Below the pieces are notes generated by a model. That model saw only the letters and a list, made by a program, of their open reading frames with translations. It ran no database searches and was not told where the DNA came from. The position numbers were made by a program, and so were the translations under genes. Below are positions 34,393 through 43,159 of a stretch of DNA of 64,000 nt, one piece after another. Source of the DNA: Amycolatopsis lexingtonensis (GTDB lineage: Bacteria > Actinomycetota > Actinomycetes > Mycobacteriales > Pseudonocardiaceae); contig NZ_JADBEG010000001.1 of NCBI RefSeq assembly GCF_014873755.1, positions 10,361,001 through 10,425,000 of the forward strand, in the 5' to 3' direction. Each line of letters opens with the position of its first letter. The first letter of the stretch is position 1.

Positions 34393-34425
34393 TTGAGGCC
34401 GAACCAGCCGAGAGAAGGGACCGCC

Positions 34426-34794
34426 GTGAACGTCGCACTGTGGATCGCCGCCGGAACGCTCGCCCTCGTCGCGCTCGCCGGGGGTGTCAGCAAGGCCTTC
34501 CTGCCCCAGGCGAAGCTGGCCGCCGCGCGGGGCGGGGAGTGGACCGCCGAGGCGGCGCCCGGGTTCGTCAAGGGGCTCGGGGTGCTCGAACTGCTCGCCG
34601 CCGCCGGGCTGGTGCTGCCCCCGCTGACCGGGGTCGCGCCCGTGCTCGTGCCGGTGACCGCCGTCTGCTGGGTGCTGCTCATGATCGGTGCGATGATCAC
34701 CCACGTCCGGCACGGCAGCGCGCGGCTCGCCTTCCTGAACCTCGCCTACCTCGCCGTGGCCGTGTTCGTCGCTTGGGGGCGGTTCGCGGTCTGA
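34426..34794 (+). CDS. DoxX-family membrane protein
   Basis: This 122-aa protein has four transmembrane helices and the DoxX-like pattern AAGTLALVALAGGVSKAF, FVKGLGVLELLAAAGLVLPP, and THVRHGSARLAFLNLAYLAVAV. DoxX proteins form membrane oxidoreductase or redox-stress complexes; the precise reaction is unclear. GTG at 34426 follows AGAAGGGA. The SigJ-type sigma gene starts 25 bases later, making a two-gene operon behind an ECF41-like promoter, so DoxX is likely both target and partner of this stress circuit. Confidence 0.85.
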   Translation: MNVALWIAAGTLALVALAGGVSKAFLPQAKLAAARGGEWTAEAAPGFVKGLGVLELLAAAGLVLPPLTGVAPVLVPVTAVCWVLLMIGAMITHVRHGSARLAFLNLAYLAVAVFVAWGRFAV

Positions 34795-34819
34795 CCGCGA
34801 CCGGGAAAAGGAGCCGACC

Positions 34820-35698
34820 ATGAACGCCACCGACACCTTCGTCGCCCACCGGAACCTGCTGTTCACCGTCGCCTACGAGATGCTCGGGTCCGCGGCCGAC
34901 GCCGAGGACGTGCTGCAGGAAACCTGGCTGCGGTGGGCGGACGTCGACCCGGCCGAGGTGCGCGACGAGCGCGCCTACCTGGTCCGGATCACGACGCGCC
35001 TGGCGCTCAACCGGCTGCGCACCATGAAGCGCCGCAAGGAGGCCTACGTCGGCCCCTGGCTCCCGGAACCGCTGCTCACCACCCCGGACGTCGCCGAGAA
35101 CGTCGAGCTCGCCGAGAGCGTGTCCATGGCGCTCATGCTCGTCCTCGAAACGCTCGCGCCGACCGAACGCGCCGTCTTCGTGCTGCGCGAGGTCTTCGAG
35201 TTCGGGTACGACGAAATCGCGGCCGCCGTCGGCAAGACCCCCGCGGCCGTCCGGCAGATCGCGCACCGCGCGCGGCGGCACGTCGACGCGCGGCGCCCGC
35301 GCGAGACCGTCTCCGCGCGCGAGACCCGGGCGGTGCTGGAGTCGTTCCAGCGCGCCCTGGAGAGCCGGGACCTGCAGGGACTCCTCGACGTCCTCGCCCC
35401 GGACGTCGTCCTGATGAGCGACGGCGGCGGCGTCAAGCAGGCCGTGCCGCGGCCGGTCACCGGGGCCGACCGGCTCGCGCGCCTGGTGCTCGGCGGCATC
35501 GCCAAGAACGACGCCGCGCTCACCACCGAAGCCAGCGTCGTCAACGGGAACCCGGCCCTCACCCTGCGCCTCGACGGCGAGCTCGACGGCGTCATGGCCG
35601 TGCGGGTCGAGGACGGGCGCATCACCGGCCTCTACTACGTGCGCAACCCGGAGAAGCTCACCCGCGTCGAGTCCGAAACGCCGCTGACCCTGCGCTAG
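34820..35698 (+). CDS. sigJ: ECF41 family sigma factor (SigJ-like), second copy
   Basis: This 292-aa sigma factor has region 2 (AYEMLGSAADAEDVLQETWLRW), region 4 (LETLAPTERAVFVLREVFEFGYDEIAAAVGKTPAAVRQIAHRARRH), the ECF41 linker YVGPWLPEPL, a C-terminal SnoaL-like domain with the DGGG motif (LMSDGGGVKQA), and RNPEKL near the end. The fused C-terminal domain is the built-in regulator of this group. AAAAGGAG precedes the ATG. It lies with doxX behind an ECF41-like promoter, indicating autoregulation. It is the second ECF41 gene in the window. Confidence 0.92.
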   Translation: MNATDTFVAHRNLLFTVAYEMLGSAADAEDVLQETWLRWADVDPAEVRDERAYLVRITTRLALNRLRTMKRRKEAYVGPWLPEPLLTTPDVAENVELAESVSMALMLVLETLAPTERAVFVLREVFEFGYDEIAAAVGKTPAAVRQIAHRARRHVDARRPRETVSARETRAVLESFQRALESRDLQGLLDVLAPDVVLMSDGGGVKQAVPRPVTGADRLARLVLGGIAKNDAALTTEASVVNGNPALTLRLDGELDGVMAVRVEDGRITGLYYVRNPEKLTRVESETPLTLR

Positions 35699-36666
35699 AC
35701 GTGCGTCGAGCTCACCGCGAACGCCGTGATGTGCTCGGCCAGCGCGCGGACGTCGGTGTGGTCGCGGTGCTTCTCCGCCTCCAGCTTGAGCGGCCGCAGG
35801 CGGTCCTTGGTGCGGACGGACTTGAGCGTCTCGGCCGTGTCGACCGCCTCGGTGCCGATCTCCGCGCCGCGCTCCAGCTCACCCTCGATCAGGTGGCCGG
35901 TGGCCAGCATGGCCAGGCAGAAGGAGCGGCTGCGGGCCATGTCCTGGCCGTAGCGCGCGACCGCGGCGGTCAGCGCGGCGATCGCGGCCCGGGCGCGGCG
36001 GGGGCGGATGCGCACGGCGAGCTCGGTGTGCACCGTGCCGACCATCGCGGAGACGTCGGTCTCGGTGAAGAACCGCGCCCAGTCCGGCGGTTCGCCGGGG
36101 CCCGCCGCCTCGAACTCCTCGCCGGCCCGGCCGAGCAGGCCGAGCGCGAGCTGCTCGTCGCCCTTTTCGGCGTACGCCCAGGCCTGGTTCGCGCTGAGGA
36201 TGCTTGCCGCCAGCGCCGAGCCGGATCGGCGCGCCGCCAGCCTGCCGTGCTGGAACTGGGCCAGCGCCTCGTCGGCGGCGCCGTGGTGCAGGTGGATCCG
36301 GCCGCGCCGGTAGCGGATGTTGGCGGCCAGGTCGTCCTGCCCGCAGTGCTCGGCCAGGCTCAGCGCCAGGTCGAGGTGGTGGTGCGCGGCGCCGACGTGC
36401 CCGCTGTCGAAGCTCGCCCACGCGGCCAGGTTGTGCAGGTCGGCCACCGCCGCGTACAGCCGCGTCCGCAGCGGCTCCGCCACGGACGCGCGGAGCAGCT
36501 CGTGCCCGAGGTGGATCCGGACGAGCACCGCGTCGCGGCACATGCCGCCGCCGCTGCGGTAGTCGACCGCCCGCAACGCTCTGGTCTGCGCTTCCAGCTG
36601 CTCGATGTCCCGCGGACCGGGCCGGTCGGGGATCGCCCGGCGAAAGTCGAACTCGGAGTTGGTCAT
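35695..36666 (-). CDS. Helical-repeat regulator domain lacking its DNA-binding part
   Basis: This 323-aa protein corresponds to the C-terminal TPR-like sensor region of Streptomyces-type XRE regulators (PRDIEQLEAQTRALRAVDYRSGGG, then repeated helical units such as AAHHHLDLALSLAEHCG and ALAQFQHGRLAARRSGS). The N-terminal helix-turn-helix of that family is absent. The frame opens with ATG 36666 (MTNSEFDFRRAIP), so it looks like a natural stand-alone form rather than a truncation. It may bind a signal or a partner. Its stop overlaps the convergent sigJ stop. Confidence 0.7.
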   Translation of the reverse strand: MTNSEFDFRRAIPDRPGPRDIEQLEAQTRALRAVDYRSGGGMCRDAVLVRIHLGHELLRASVAEPLRTRLYAAVADLHNLAAWASFDSGHVGAAHHHLDLALSLAEHCGQDDLAANIRYRRGRIHLHHGAADEALAQFQHGRLAARRSGSALAASILSANQAWAYAEKGDEQLALGLLGRAGEEFEAAGPGEPPDWARFFTETDVSAMVGTVHTELAVRIRPRRARAAIAALTAAVARYGQDMARSRSFCLAMLATGHLIEGELERGAEIGTEAVDTAETLKSVRTKDRLRPLKLEAEKHRDHTDVRALAEHITAFAVSSTHV

Positions 36667-36876
36667 GACGTCGGCTCCCGGCACCACCACTGAGTGGGCT
36701 CCAAAGCCTACTCGCCGCGCGCCGCGGTGGCGACCGCCGCGACTGCGGGAAGTAGCCCGGCGGGTGCGTTCGGTGATCCGGACAGGTATGGAGTCGGGTA
36801 CTTGTACGGGTGTGGTGCGTGGTGCGTCCGGAGCAGTCTCGACGTGCCGCAGAAGTCCGCAGGAGGTTCGGAACCC

Positions 36877-37338
36877 ATGGTGCACGGCCGGCCGCGTCCC
36901 CTCCTCCGGGTCGTCACCCCCTCGGACGTCCCGGAGGCGCGGCCGGCCCCCTCTCCCGGCCGCGGCCGGGACCGCTACGCCGACCTCCCCGACCGGCGGC
37001 TGGCCGCGATCCTGGCCGCCGAGGACACCGCCGAGGAGCACGGCCTCAGCCCGCACACCCGCAGCACCTGCTACGTGCACCGGTGCTGGACCCACCAGTG
37101 CGTCGGCGACCCGCTGCACGTCCTGATCGCCACCGGGCACCGGTGGTGCCGCCGCTGCGAATGCCCGGTCGACGTGGCCGTCGACGAAACCCCGCCCGGC
37201 GCGGTGCACCTGTTCTGCCCGCGCTGCGGTCAGGCAGGCTCGGCGGCGAACCGCGACGTCCGCCAGGCCTGCCGGACGAGCCTGGCCGCGATGCACGGCG
37301 GCGACGCGCCGACGTTGTACGGAATCCCCGACGCCTGA
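36877..37338 (+). CDS. Cysteine-rich, probably zinc-binding protein
   Basis: This 153-aa protein of no family known to me has paired cysteines and histidines in the middle and C-terminal half: STCYVHRCWTHQC, HRWCRRCECP and LFCPRCGQAG, which together can form two zinc knuckles. The N-terminal 60 residues are Pro/Arg-rich and probably flexible. AGGAGG (36861-36866) lies 10 bases before the ATG at 36877. It stands alone between the orphan sensor gene and a LuxR regulator. A small nucleic-acid-binding or regulatory role is a guess. Confidence 0.7.
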   Translation: MVHGRPRPLLRVVTPSDVPEARPAPSPGRGRDRYADLPDRRLAAILAAEDTAEEHGLSPHTRSTCYVHRCWTHQCVGDPLHVLIATGHRWCRRCECPVDVAVDETPPGAVHLFCPRCGQAGSAANRDVRQACRTSLAAMHGGDAPTLYGIPDA

Positions 37339-37408
37339 CGCCCGTGCCGCGTTGCAACCTCCGAGGGACGCCCGCGTGTTCGCATTGACCGGTGCGTGGC
37401 GTCCTCCT

Positions 37409-37414
37409 TACGGT
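37409..37414 (+). promoter_or_regulatory. Leaderless -10 box of the LuxR-type ATPase gene
   Basis: TACGGT ends 6 bases before the GTG at 37421. The frame is open further upstream, so this box helps to choose the start. Confidence 0.55.
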
Positions 37415-37420
37415 TCACGG

Positions 37421-39763
37421 GTGGGCAAGGCCGGCACGGGGTGCGAGAGGGGCAACCTGCCTGCGGACACCACGAGTTTCGTGGGACGCAAGGCCGACGT
37501 CGCCGAGGTCAAGCAGCTGCTGACGCGGGCGCGGCTGGTCACGCTGACCGGCGTGGGCGGGGTCGGCAAGACCCGGCTCGCCGTGCAGACCGCCGCCGGG
37601 CTGTCCCGCGCGTTCCCCGACGGCGTCTGGCTGGTCGAACTCGCCGGGCTGCAGGACCCGGCCCTCGTGGCGCACACCGTGCTCGAGGCGCTGGGCGTGC
37701 ACGACGAAACCGGCCGGAACCCGGCGAACGTGCTCGCCGAGCACCTGCGGGAGCGCCGGACGCTGGTGGTGCTGGACAACTGCGAGCACCTCCTCGACGC
37801 CTGCGCCGTGCTGGCCCACGACCTGCTGCGGGCCGCGCCCGGGCTCCGGCTGCTCGCGACCAGCCGGGAACGGCTCGCGCTGGTGGGGGAGCACCTGTGG
37901 CCGGTCTCGCCGCTGCCGGTGCCGGAACCGGGCCGCCCGCTGGCCGGCGGGGCGTGGCTGCGCTACCCGGCGCTGACGCTGTTCGCCGAACGCGCGGCCG
38001 CGGTCGACCCGGCGTTCGCGGTCACGGCGGAGAACCAGGACCGCGTCGGCTCGATCTGCCGCCTGCTCGCCGGGATCCCGCTGGCGATCGAGCTGGCCGC
38101 GGTCCGGCTGCGGGTGCTGACGCTGGCGGAGCTGGAAGCCGGGCTGGACGACTGCTTCGGGCTGCCGCGCACGGTGAAGCGCGGCGGTGAGCCGCGGCAC
38201 CAGACGCTGCGCGCCGCCGTCGAATGGAGCTTCGCGCTGTGCTCCCCGGCCGAACGGCACCTGTGGGCGCGGGCGTCGGTGTTCCCAGGCGGCTTCGACC
38301 TGGCGGCCGCCGAGCGCGTCTGCGCCGGCGACGGGCTGCCCGCCGCCGAACTGCGGCACCGGCTCGCCGGGCTCGTGGAGAAGTCGGTGCTCATCCGCGA
38401 GGCCGACGGCGACCGGCAGCGGTTCCGGCTGCTGGAACCGCTGCGGCAGTTCGGCCGCGAAAAGCTGACCGGGTCCGGCGAGACGGCGCCGGTGCTGCGC
38501 CGGATGCGGGACTACTACCTCGACGTCGCCGAGCGGAGCGAACGGGCGTGGTTCGGTCCGGAGCAGGCGGACATCTTCCGGCGGACCCGCCTCGAGCACG
38601 CGAACCTGCGGGCCGCACTGGACTACAGCCTGACGGAGCCGGGCGAACTCCGGACCGGTCTCCGGCTGGCCTCGACGCTCTGGTTCTACTGGGCGGGCTG
38701 CGGGGTGTTCGGCGAAGGCCGCCACTGGCTCGACCGCGCGCTCACCCTCGCCGCCGAGCCGGACGAGGAACGGGCGAAGGCGTTGTGCGTCAACGGGTAC
38801 ATCGCGACGCTGCAGGGTGACAACGCCGCCGCGGTCGCGATGCTGGAGGAGTGCCGCGCCTACGCGAGGCGGACCGGCGACGAGGTCGCGCTGGCTTACG
38901 CGACGCACCGGCTCGGCTGCAACCTGCTGGTCGGCGACGACGTCGGCGACGCGAAGACGCTGTTCGAAGAGGCGCAGGCCCGCTACCGGCAGCTCGGCGA
39001 GCTCAACAGCAACGTGATGCTGGCCGGCATCGAGCTGGCGATCGCCTCGGTGTTCCTGGGCGACCTCGACCGCGCGGGCCGGCTGTGCGAAGAGGCGTGC
39101 GCGACCGGCGCCGAGCACGGCGAGCAGTGGGCGCACGCGTACGCGATCTACGCGCAGGCCCTGGTCGCGCTGGGCCGCGGCGACTTCGACCGGGCGGCCG
39201 AACACGGGCGGGACTGCCTGCGCGTGAAGAGCACGTTCCACGACCTGCTCGGGATCGTGCTGGCGATCGAGGCGCTGGCGTGGACCGAGGCCGCCCGCGA
39301 ACGCTGGGAGCCGGCCGCGGTCATGCTGGGGTCGGCGCAGCCGATCTGGCAGACGGTCGGCTTCCCGATGTTCGGCTCGCGGTATTTCGGTGCCCCGCAC
39401 GGCGAATGCGAAACGCGCACCAGGCGCGCGCTGGGCGACGGACCGTTCGAAGCGGCGGTGCGGCGCGGCCGCGAGTTCGGCCTGCGAGAGGCGATCGCCT
39501 ACGCACTCGGGGACACGGGCCCGTCCCGCTCCGAGACGACGGACCCGGCGCGGCCGACGCCGTTGACGGACCGGGAAGGCGAAGTCGCGTTCCTGATCGC
39601 GGACGGCCGTTCGAACCAGGAGATCGCGGACCGGCTCGTCATTTCGCGGCGTACGGCGGAAGGCCACGTGAACCGGATCCTGCGGAAGCTGGGTTTCGAT
39701 TCGCGAGCGCAGGTGGCCGCTTGGGCGGCCCGGAATCCGCAGGTGCCGACGCCGCAGTCGTGA
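37421..39763 (+). CDS. NB-ARC-like ATPase regulator with C-terminal LuxR domain
   Basis: This 780-aa signal-transduction ATPase of the STAND class has Walker A GVGGVGKTR (residues 44-52), Walker B LVVLDNCEHLLDA, the sensor LRLLATSRERL, then a helical TPR-like region (about 400-690, e.g. GEGRHWLDRALTLAAEPDEERAKAL), and a LuxR helix-turn-helix at about 715-775 (LTDREGEVAFLIADGRSNQEIADRLVISRRTAEGHVNRIL). Ligand binding to the helical part should trigger ATP-dependent oligomerisation and promoter activation. The target is unknown. Such regulators often control secondary metabolism in actinomycetes. Confidence 0.9.
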   Translation: MGKAGTGCERGNLPADTTSFVGRKADVAEVKQLLTRARLVTLTGVGGVGKTRLAVQTAAGLSRAFPDGVWLVELAGLQDPALVAHTVLEALGVHDETGRNPANVLAEHLRERRTLVVLDNCEHLLDACAVLAHDLLRAAPGLRLLATSRERLALVGEHLWPVSPLPVPEPGRPLAGGAWLRYPALTLFAERAAAVDPAFAVTAENQDRVGSICRLLAGIPLAIELAAVRLRVLTLAELEAGLDDCFGLPRTVKRGGEPRHQTLRAAVEWSFALCSPAERHLWARASVFPGGFDLAAAERVCAGDGLPAAELRHRLAGLVEKSVLIREADGDRQRFRLLEPLRQFGREKLTGSGETAPVLRRMRDYYLDVAERSERAWFGPEQADIFRRTRLEHANLRAALDYSLTEPGELRTGLRLASTLWFYWAGCGVFGEGRHWLDRALTLAAEPDEERAKALCVNGYIATLQGDNAAAVAMLEECRAYARRTGDEVALAYATHRLGCNLLVGDDVGDAKTLFEEAQARYRQLGELNSNVMLAGIELAIASVFLGDLDRAGRLCEEACATGAEHGEQWAHAYAIYAQALVALGRGDFDRAAEHGRDCLRVKSTFHDLLGIVLAIEALAWTEAARERWEPAAVMLGSAQPIWQTVGFPMFGSRYFGAPHGECETRTRRALGDGPFEAAVRRGREFGLREAIAYALGDTGPSRSETTDPARPTPLTDREGEVAFLIADGRSNQEIADRLVISRRTAEGHVNRILRKLGFDSRAQVAAWAARNPQVPTPQS

Positions 39764-39914
39764 GGGGGAAAGAATCCCGGTTCCCGTAACAAGGAACCGA
39801 GTGCGCGCGACCCTGCCTTGGCGCCGCGAAAACGCGGTGACGATCGGCAGCGCGACGGCTCGTCCCCGGCCTTCGACAGATCGGAAATCCTGGCGTGCCA
39901 GGGGAAGGGCTGTC

Positions 39915-41618
39915 ATGGTACGGAAATTATCCGCGATGATCCGCGGTCCGGTGGTGGTTTTCTGCGTCGCCGCAGTGGCCGTTTTCGGGCTCGCGCCGGT
40001 GGCGTCGGCGACGGTGCTCTGGCCCGACGAACAAGCGATGATCACCACGAGCACCTACCGATCCACCTACGTCTACGACGTCGGTGCCGGCAATTCGATT
40101 TCCCACGAGCAATTCGCGCAGCCCGCGGTCACCGAGTTCTACGGCGCGCAGGCGGGCTTCGACCGGAACTTCATGCTCTGGGCGCCGATCGTCGCGATCG
40201 ACCGGCCGCACGAAAACTGGAAGGCGTGCACCGGGAACACCGGGGGTCTCTGCCCAGCCGTCCGCGACGGCAACCAGCAGATCTACGACGAGATCGGCGC
40301 CGGCCAGATCCACGTCAAGTACTGGAACGGCGCGTTCATCGGGGTCGCCTGCGGCAACTGGAACCACGGCGGTGCCGGTCCGGTCCCGGTGCTCAGCGGG
40401 ACGAAGTACGAGGACGTCAACGGCGACGGCGTCCGGCAAGCGGGCGAACCCGGGCTCGCCGGCTGGACGATCGACCTCTCCTACCACGGGGCGGTGGTCG
40501 CCACGACCGTCACGGAGGCCGGCGGCGCGTACTCCTTCTCCTTGGACGCCCAACGGTTCCCGATCGGTGCCGGGACCTACACCGTGGCCGAACGGTCGCA
40601 GCCCGGGTGGGTGCAGTCGCACGCGCCGGATCCCGTCACCGTCGGCTACGGGGTCGGGGAAGCGCACTTCGGCGGCAACGACTTCGGGAACTACCGGCCG
40701 GCGGCGATCGAAGGGCGGAAGTTCGACGACCACGGTGCCGACGGCAGCGGTGCCGGTGATCCCGGGCTGGCGAACTGGACCTTCGACCTCGACGGCGGGC
40801 CGAGCGCGGTGAGCGGGAGCGACGGGAAGTTCGGCTTCGCCGGGTTGCGGCCGGGTACCTACACCGTCCGCGAGCGGCAGCAGCCGGGGTGGCGGCGGAC
40901 GACGCCGTCCTCGGGGAGCACGACCGTGACCGTGACCAGCGGGCAGGTCGCCGGCGGGGTCGACTTCGGCAACGTCTGCCTCGGTGCCATCGCGGTCACC
41001 GCGCCGGACGGGGTCGCGATCCGCGTCGACGAAGTGGACGTTCCGGGTGTGCTCGCGAACGATCCGCCGGCCCCGCGGACCGCGTCGGGGACCGCGACCG
41101 TGCCCGGGCTACTGCCCGGCACCTACCGGGTCACGCTGACCTTGCCCGACGGCGTCTTCACCACCGACCCGGACCTCACCTCGCTCGACGGGAAGTTCGC
41201 GGTCGTCAAGACGATCACGGTCGCCGAGTGCGGGACGAGCGCCGTAGCCCCGGCCTTCGTCACCTCGCAGCCGGGTAAGATCACCGGTGGTGTCCGGATC
41301 GCGGTGCCCGGTGGGTTCGCGACCGCCGGGTTCGAGTTCATGCAGCGCAAGGAAGGGCCGCGCGGGACGCTCGAGTTCAACGACCACGATCGCGGGATCG
41401 ACATCCACACCTCGGACATCACCGGCATTTCGGTGTCCGGTCCGGACGCGTACGTGTTCGGCCACGCCGTCGTCGCCGGTGTGCCGTACGGGTTCCGGCT
41501 GCACCTCGTCGACGCGGGCGAACCGGGCACCGGTGACCGCTTCGAGCTGCTCCTGGCCAACGGCTACTCGGCCGGGACCGGCGGGACGATCGACGGCGGG
41601 AACGTCCAGATCCACTGA
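39915..41618 (+). CDS. Secreted SdrD-B-like multidomain surface protein
   Basis: The 567-aa secreted protein has a signal peptide (hydrophobic core PVVVFCVAAVAVFGLAPVASA). A domain of about 135 residues with Trp/Tyr-rich blocks (FMLWAPIVAI, IHVKYWNGAF) follows. Two SdrD-B-like beta-sandwiches then carry calcium-binding-type openings, SGTKYEDVNGDGVRQAGE and EGRKFDDHGADGSGAGD. Two more beta-rich segments complete it. There is no LPXTG signal or C-terminal anchor, so it is released or held non-covalently. GGGGAAGGG precedes ATG 39915. Probable role in surface structure or adhesion, inferred from the fold. Confidence 0.8.
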   Translation: MVRKLSAMIRGPVVVFCVAAVAVFGLAPVASATVLWPDEQAMITTSTYRSTYVYDVGAGNSISHEQFAQPAVTEFYGAQAGFDRNFMLWAPIVAIDRPHENWKACTGNTGGLCPAVRDGNQQIYDEIGAGQIHVKYWNGAFIGVACGNWNHGGAGPVPVLSGTKYEDVNGDGVRQAGEPGLAGWTIDLSYHGAVVATTVTEAGGAYSFSLDAQRFPIGAGTYTVAERSQPGWVQSHAPDPVTVGYGVGEAHFGGNDFGNYRPAAIEGRKFDDHGADGSGAGDPGLANWTFDLDGGPSAVSGSDGKFGFAGLRPGTYTVRERQQPGWRRTTPSSGSTTVTVTSGQVAGGVDFGNVCLGAIAVTAPDGVAIRVDEVDVPGVLANDPPAPRTASGTATVPGLLPGTYRVTLTLPDGVFTTDPDLTSLDGKFAVVKTITVAECGTSAVAPAFVTSQPGKITGGVRIAVPGGFATAGFEFMQRKEGPRGTLEFNDHDRGIDIHTSDITGISVSGPDAYVFGHAVVAGVPYGFRLHLVDAGEPGTGDRFELLLANGYSAGTGGTIDGGNVQIH

Positions 41619-41624
41619 CCGGCA

Positions 41625-41663
41625 CCGGTGCCGTGCTGTCCGGTGTGGACGGCACGGCACCGG
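41625..41663. terminator. Bidirectional hairpin between convergent genes
   Basis: CCGGTGCCGTGC (41625-41636) pairs with GCACGGCACCGG (41652-41663). The stem continues through a wobble pair into GTCC/GGAC with a short loop. It fills the gap between the secreted-protein stop and the stop of the leftward operon, so it can terminate both. Confidence 0.7.
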
Positions 41664-41669
41664 CTGTCG

Positions 41670-42485
41670 TCAGGCCAGGCGGTCGCCCCAGTTTTCGAAC
41701 GCCGTCACCAGTTCGGCGGGCGCGCCGGTGTCGCGCAGGCGCTTCGTCTCCGCCTCGATGTAGTGGCGGTACAACGGAACCAGGCCCGCTAGCAGCTCCG
41801 GGCGGGCCTCCTCCGCTTCCAGCGGGTGGCCGGCCCGGACCCGCTCCGCCAGCTTCACCAGCGACGCCGACGGAGTGTCCGGCTGGGACAGGAACCACTC
41901 GATCGCTTCGTCGTTGTTCGCCGCGCGGCCGGTCGGAAGTGTTGCCGAATAAAGGAACCTGACCGGGAACAGCACCGCCTTCGTGAACCACACCTTGTCG
42001 GCCAGCAGGCGGCGGGGCTCGCGGAACTCGGCCGCCACCTCGTCGGTCGCCAGTACCGCGATCGCGAAAGCCGCGCTCTCCGACAACATCTCCGAAGCGG
42101 CCGGCCGGGCTACTTCGGCGAGGACGTCTTCGCCGACCAGGAGCACGCCGTGGTCGGCGAGCTGCAAGCGGTCCAGTGCCGGGAAGCGGCCGTCGTCGCG
42201 GCCTTCGCGCAGAGCCGGGAGGGAAGCCCAGAACACCGACAGCTTGCGGTGCACCGGGCTCCGCTCCTGCAGCTCGGCCGTCACCGGTGCGACCTGGTCG
42301 CCCTCGGAGACGTCGGTGAGGACGAGGGCCAGGTCGATGTCGCTGGCCGCCGCGGAATAGCCGCCGTAGGACAGGCTGCCGAGCAGGTACGCGCCGATCA
42401 GGCGCTCTCCCAACGCTTCCCGGTAGGCCTCGGCGGCTTCGGCGGCGATCGCGCGGGCCGCGTCGGCGGGATCAGGTGTGGTCAT
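41670..42485 (-). CDS. Nucleotidyltransferase-domain protein
   Basis: This 271-aa protein has a polymerase-beta-like nucleotidyltransferase domain near the N-terminus: IGAYLLGSLSYGGYSAAASDIDLALVLTD contains the GS-x(n)-D-x-D pattern with metal-binding Asp residues. A helical C-terminal domain (about 130-271, e.g. LLADKVWFTKAVLFPVRFLYSA) resembles aminoglycoside adenylyltransferase-like proteins. It may adenylylate a small molecule. The ATG at 42485 overlaps the stop of the diiron-protein gene by 4 bases, so it is the last gene of a three-gene operon with the prenyltransferase-like gene. Confidence 0.8.
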   Translation of the reverse strand: MTTPDPADAARAIAAEAAEAYREALGERLIGAYLLGSLSYGGYSAAASDIDLALVLTDVSEGDQVAPVTAELQERSPVHRKLSVFWASLPALREGRDDGRFPALDRLQLADHGVLLVGEDVLAEVARPAASEMLSESAAFAIAVLATDEVAAEFREPRRLLADKVWFTKAVLFPVRFLYSATLPTGRAANNDEAIEWFLSQPDTPSASLVKLAERVRAGHPLEAEEARPELLAGLVPLYRHYIEAETKRLRDTGAPAELVTAFENWGDRLA

Positions 42486-43111
42486 GCCGCCACCGTATCG
42501 CGGCGGGCGCATTCGGCGATGCGGTCGGAAACCACGCCGATCACCTGCCACGCCCGGTCGAGGACCGCGATCACCGCGTCGTCCGTCCAGTCCCCGCGCC
42601 GCCGCAGGAGTTCGTACCCCATCTCGAGGTGCTCGACGTCGGCTTCGTCGTGCAGCTCGAAGTATTCGTCCTCGGGGAACGCTTTCGTGCCCGCCTGGCT
42701 GAACACCAGGCTGCCGGCCTCGAGCGCCAGGTGCGCCAGTACCGCGCGCTGCACGCCGGGCAGGATCGCGAACTGGTCGACGAACCACGAGGCGCCCATT
42801 TCGATGACCGGGTCCCAGACCTGCTGCCGGTCCTCCGCGCGGCTGCGGGCGAGGATCTTGTCGTGCCCGACCTCTTCCTGCTGGTGCTCCAAGGCGAGCG
42901 CCCGCAGTTCCGGGTCGCTCTCGAAGCTGACCCGAGCGCTGATCATCCGCTGGAAGGCGTTCGACCACGGCTGCAGGTACGTGAGCACCGCTTTCCGGGT
43001 TTCCGGCGGCGTCGTCTCGTCGGACAGCAGGCGGATCAGGTCCGAGGACTCGTATTCCCGTTGCCGCTGCTCGTTGTGCCGGGCGACGCGCTCGACGTCC
43101 TGCTGGGTCAC
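42482..43111 (-). CDS. Haem-oxygenase-like diiron oxidase/oxygenase (HDO) family protein
   Basis: This 209-aa all-helical TenA/haem-oxygenase-like protein has candidate ligands Glu80 and His83 in EHQQEEVGHD, Glu131 in LALEAGSLVF, and His154-x3-Asp158-x2-His161 in ELHDEADVEHLEMG. That last H-x3-D-x2-H spacing is the hallmark of the HDO superfamily (SznF/UndA-type), whose members use two irons and O2 for N-oxygenation, desaturation or C-C cleavage. GTG at 43111 follows AAGGAG. Co-transcription with a prenyltransferase-like gene points to natural-product chemistry. Confidence 0.8.
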   Translation of the reverse strand: MTQQDVERVARHNEQRQREYESSDLIRLLSDETTPPETRKAVLTYLQPWSNAFQRMISARVSFESDPELRALALEHQQEEVGHDKILARSRAEDRQQVWDPVIEMGASWFVDQFAILPGVQRAVLAHLALEAGSLVFSQAGTKAFPEDEYFELHDEADVEHLEMGYELLRRRGDWTDDAVIAVLDRAWQVIGVVSDRIAECARRDTVAA

Positions 43112-43159
43112 GATCGGCTCCTTACCTCGGTGCTGCGGGAGATCATCCTTCCGGGACCG

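Larger units (their letters stand above)
34064..34425. other. Gap with a terminator and an ECF41-like promoter
   Basis: These 362 bases have no supported gene. They hold a strong hairpin after the fasciclin gene (34104-34149) and the promoter-like TGTCACA-N16-TGTC (34366-34392) before doxX. Nothing else was recognised in between. Confidence 0.6.
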
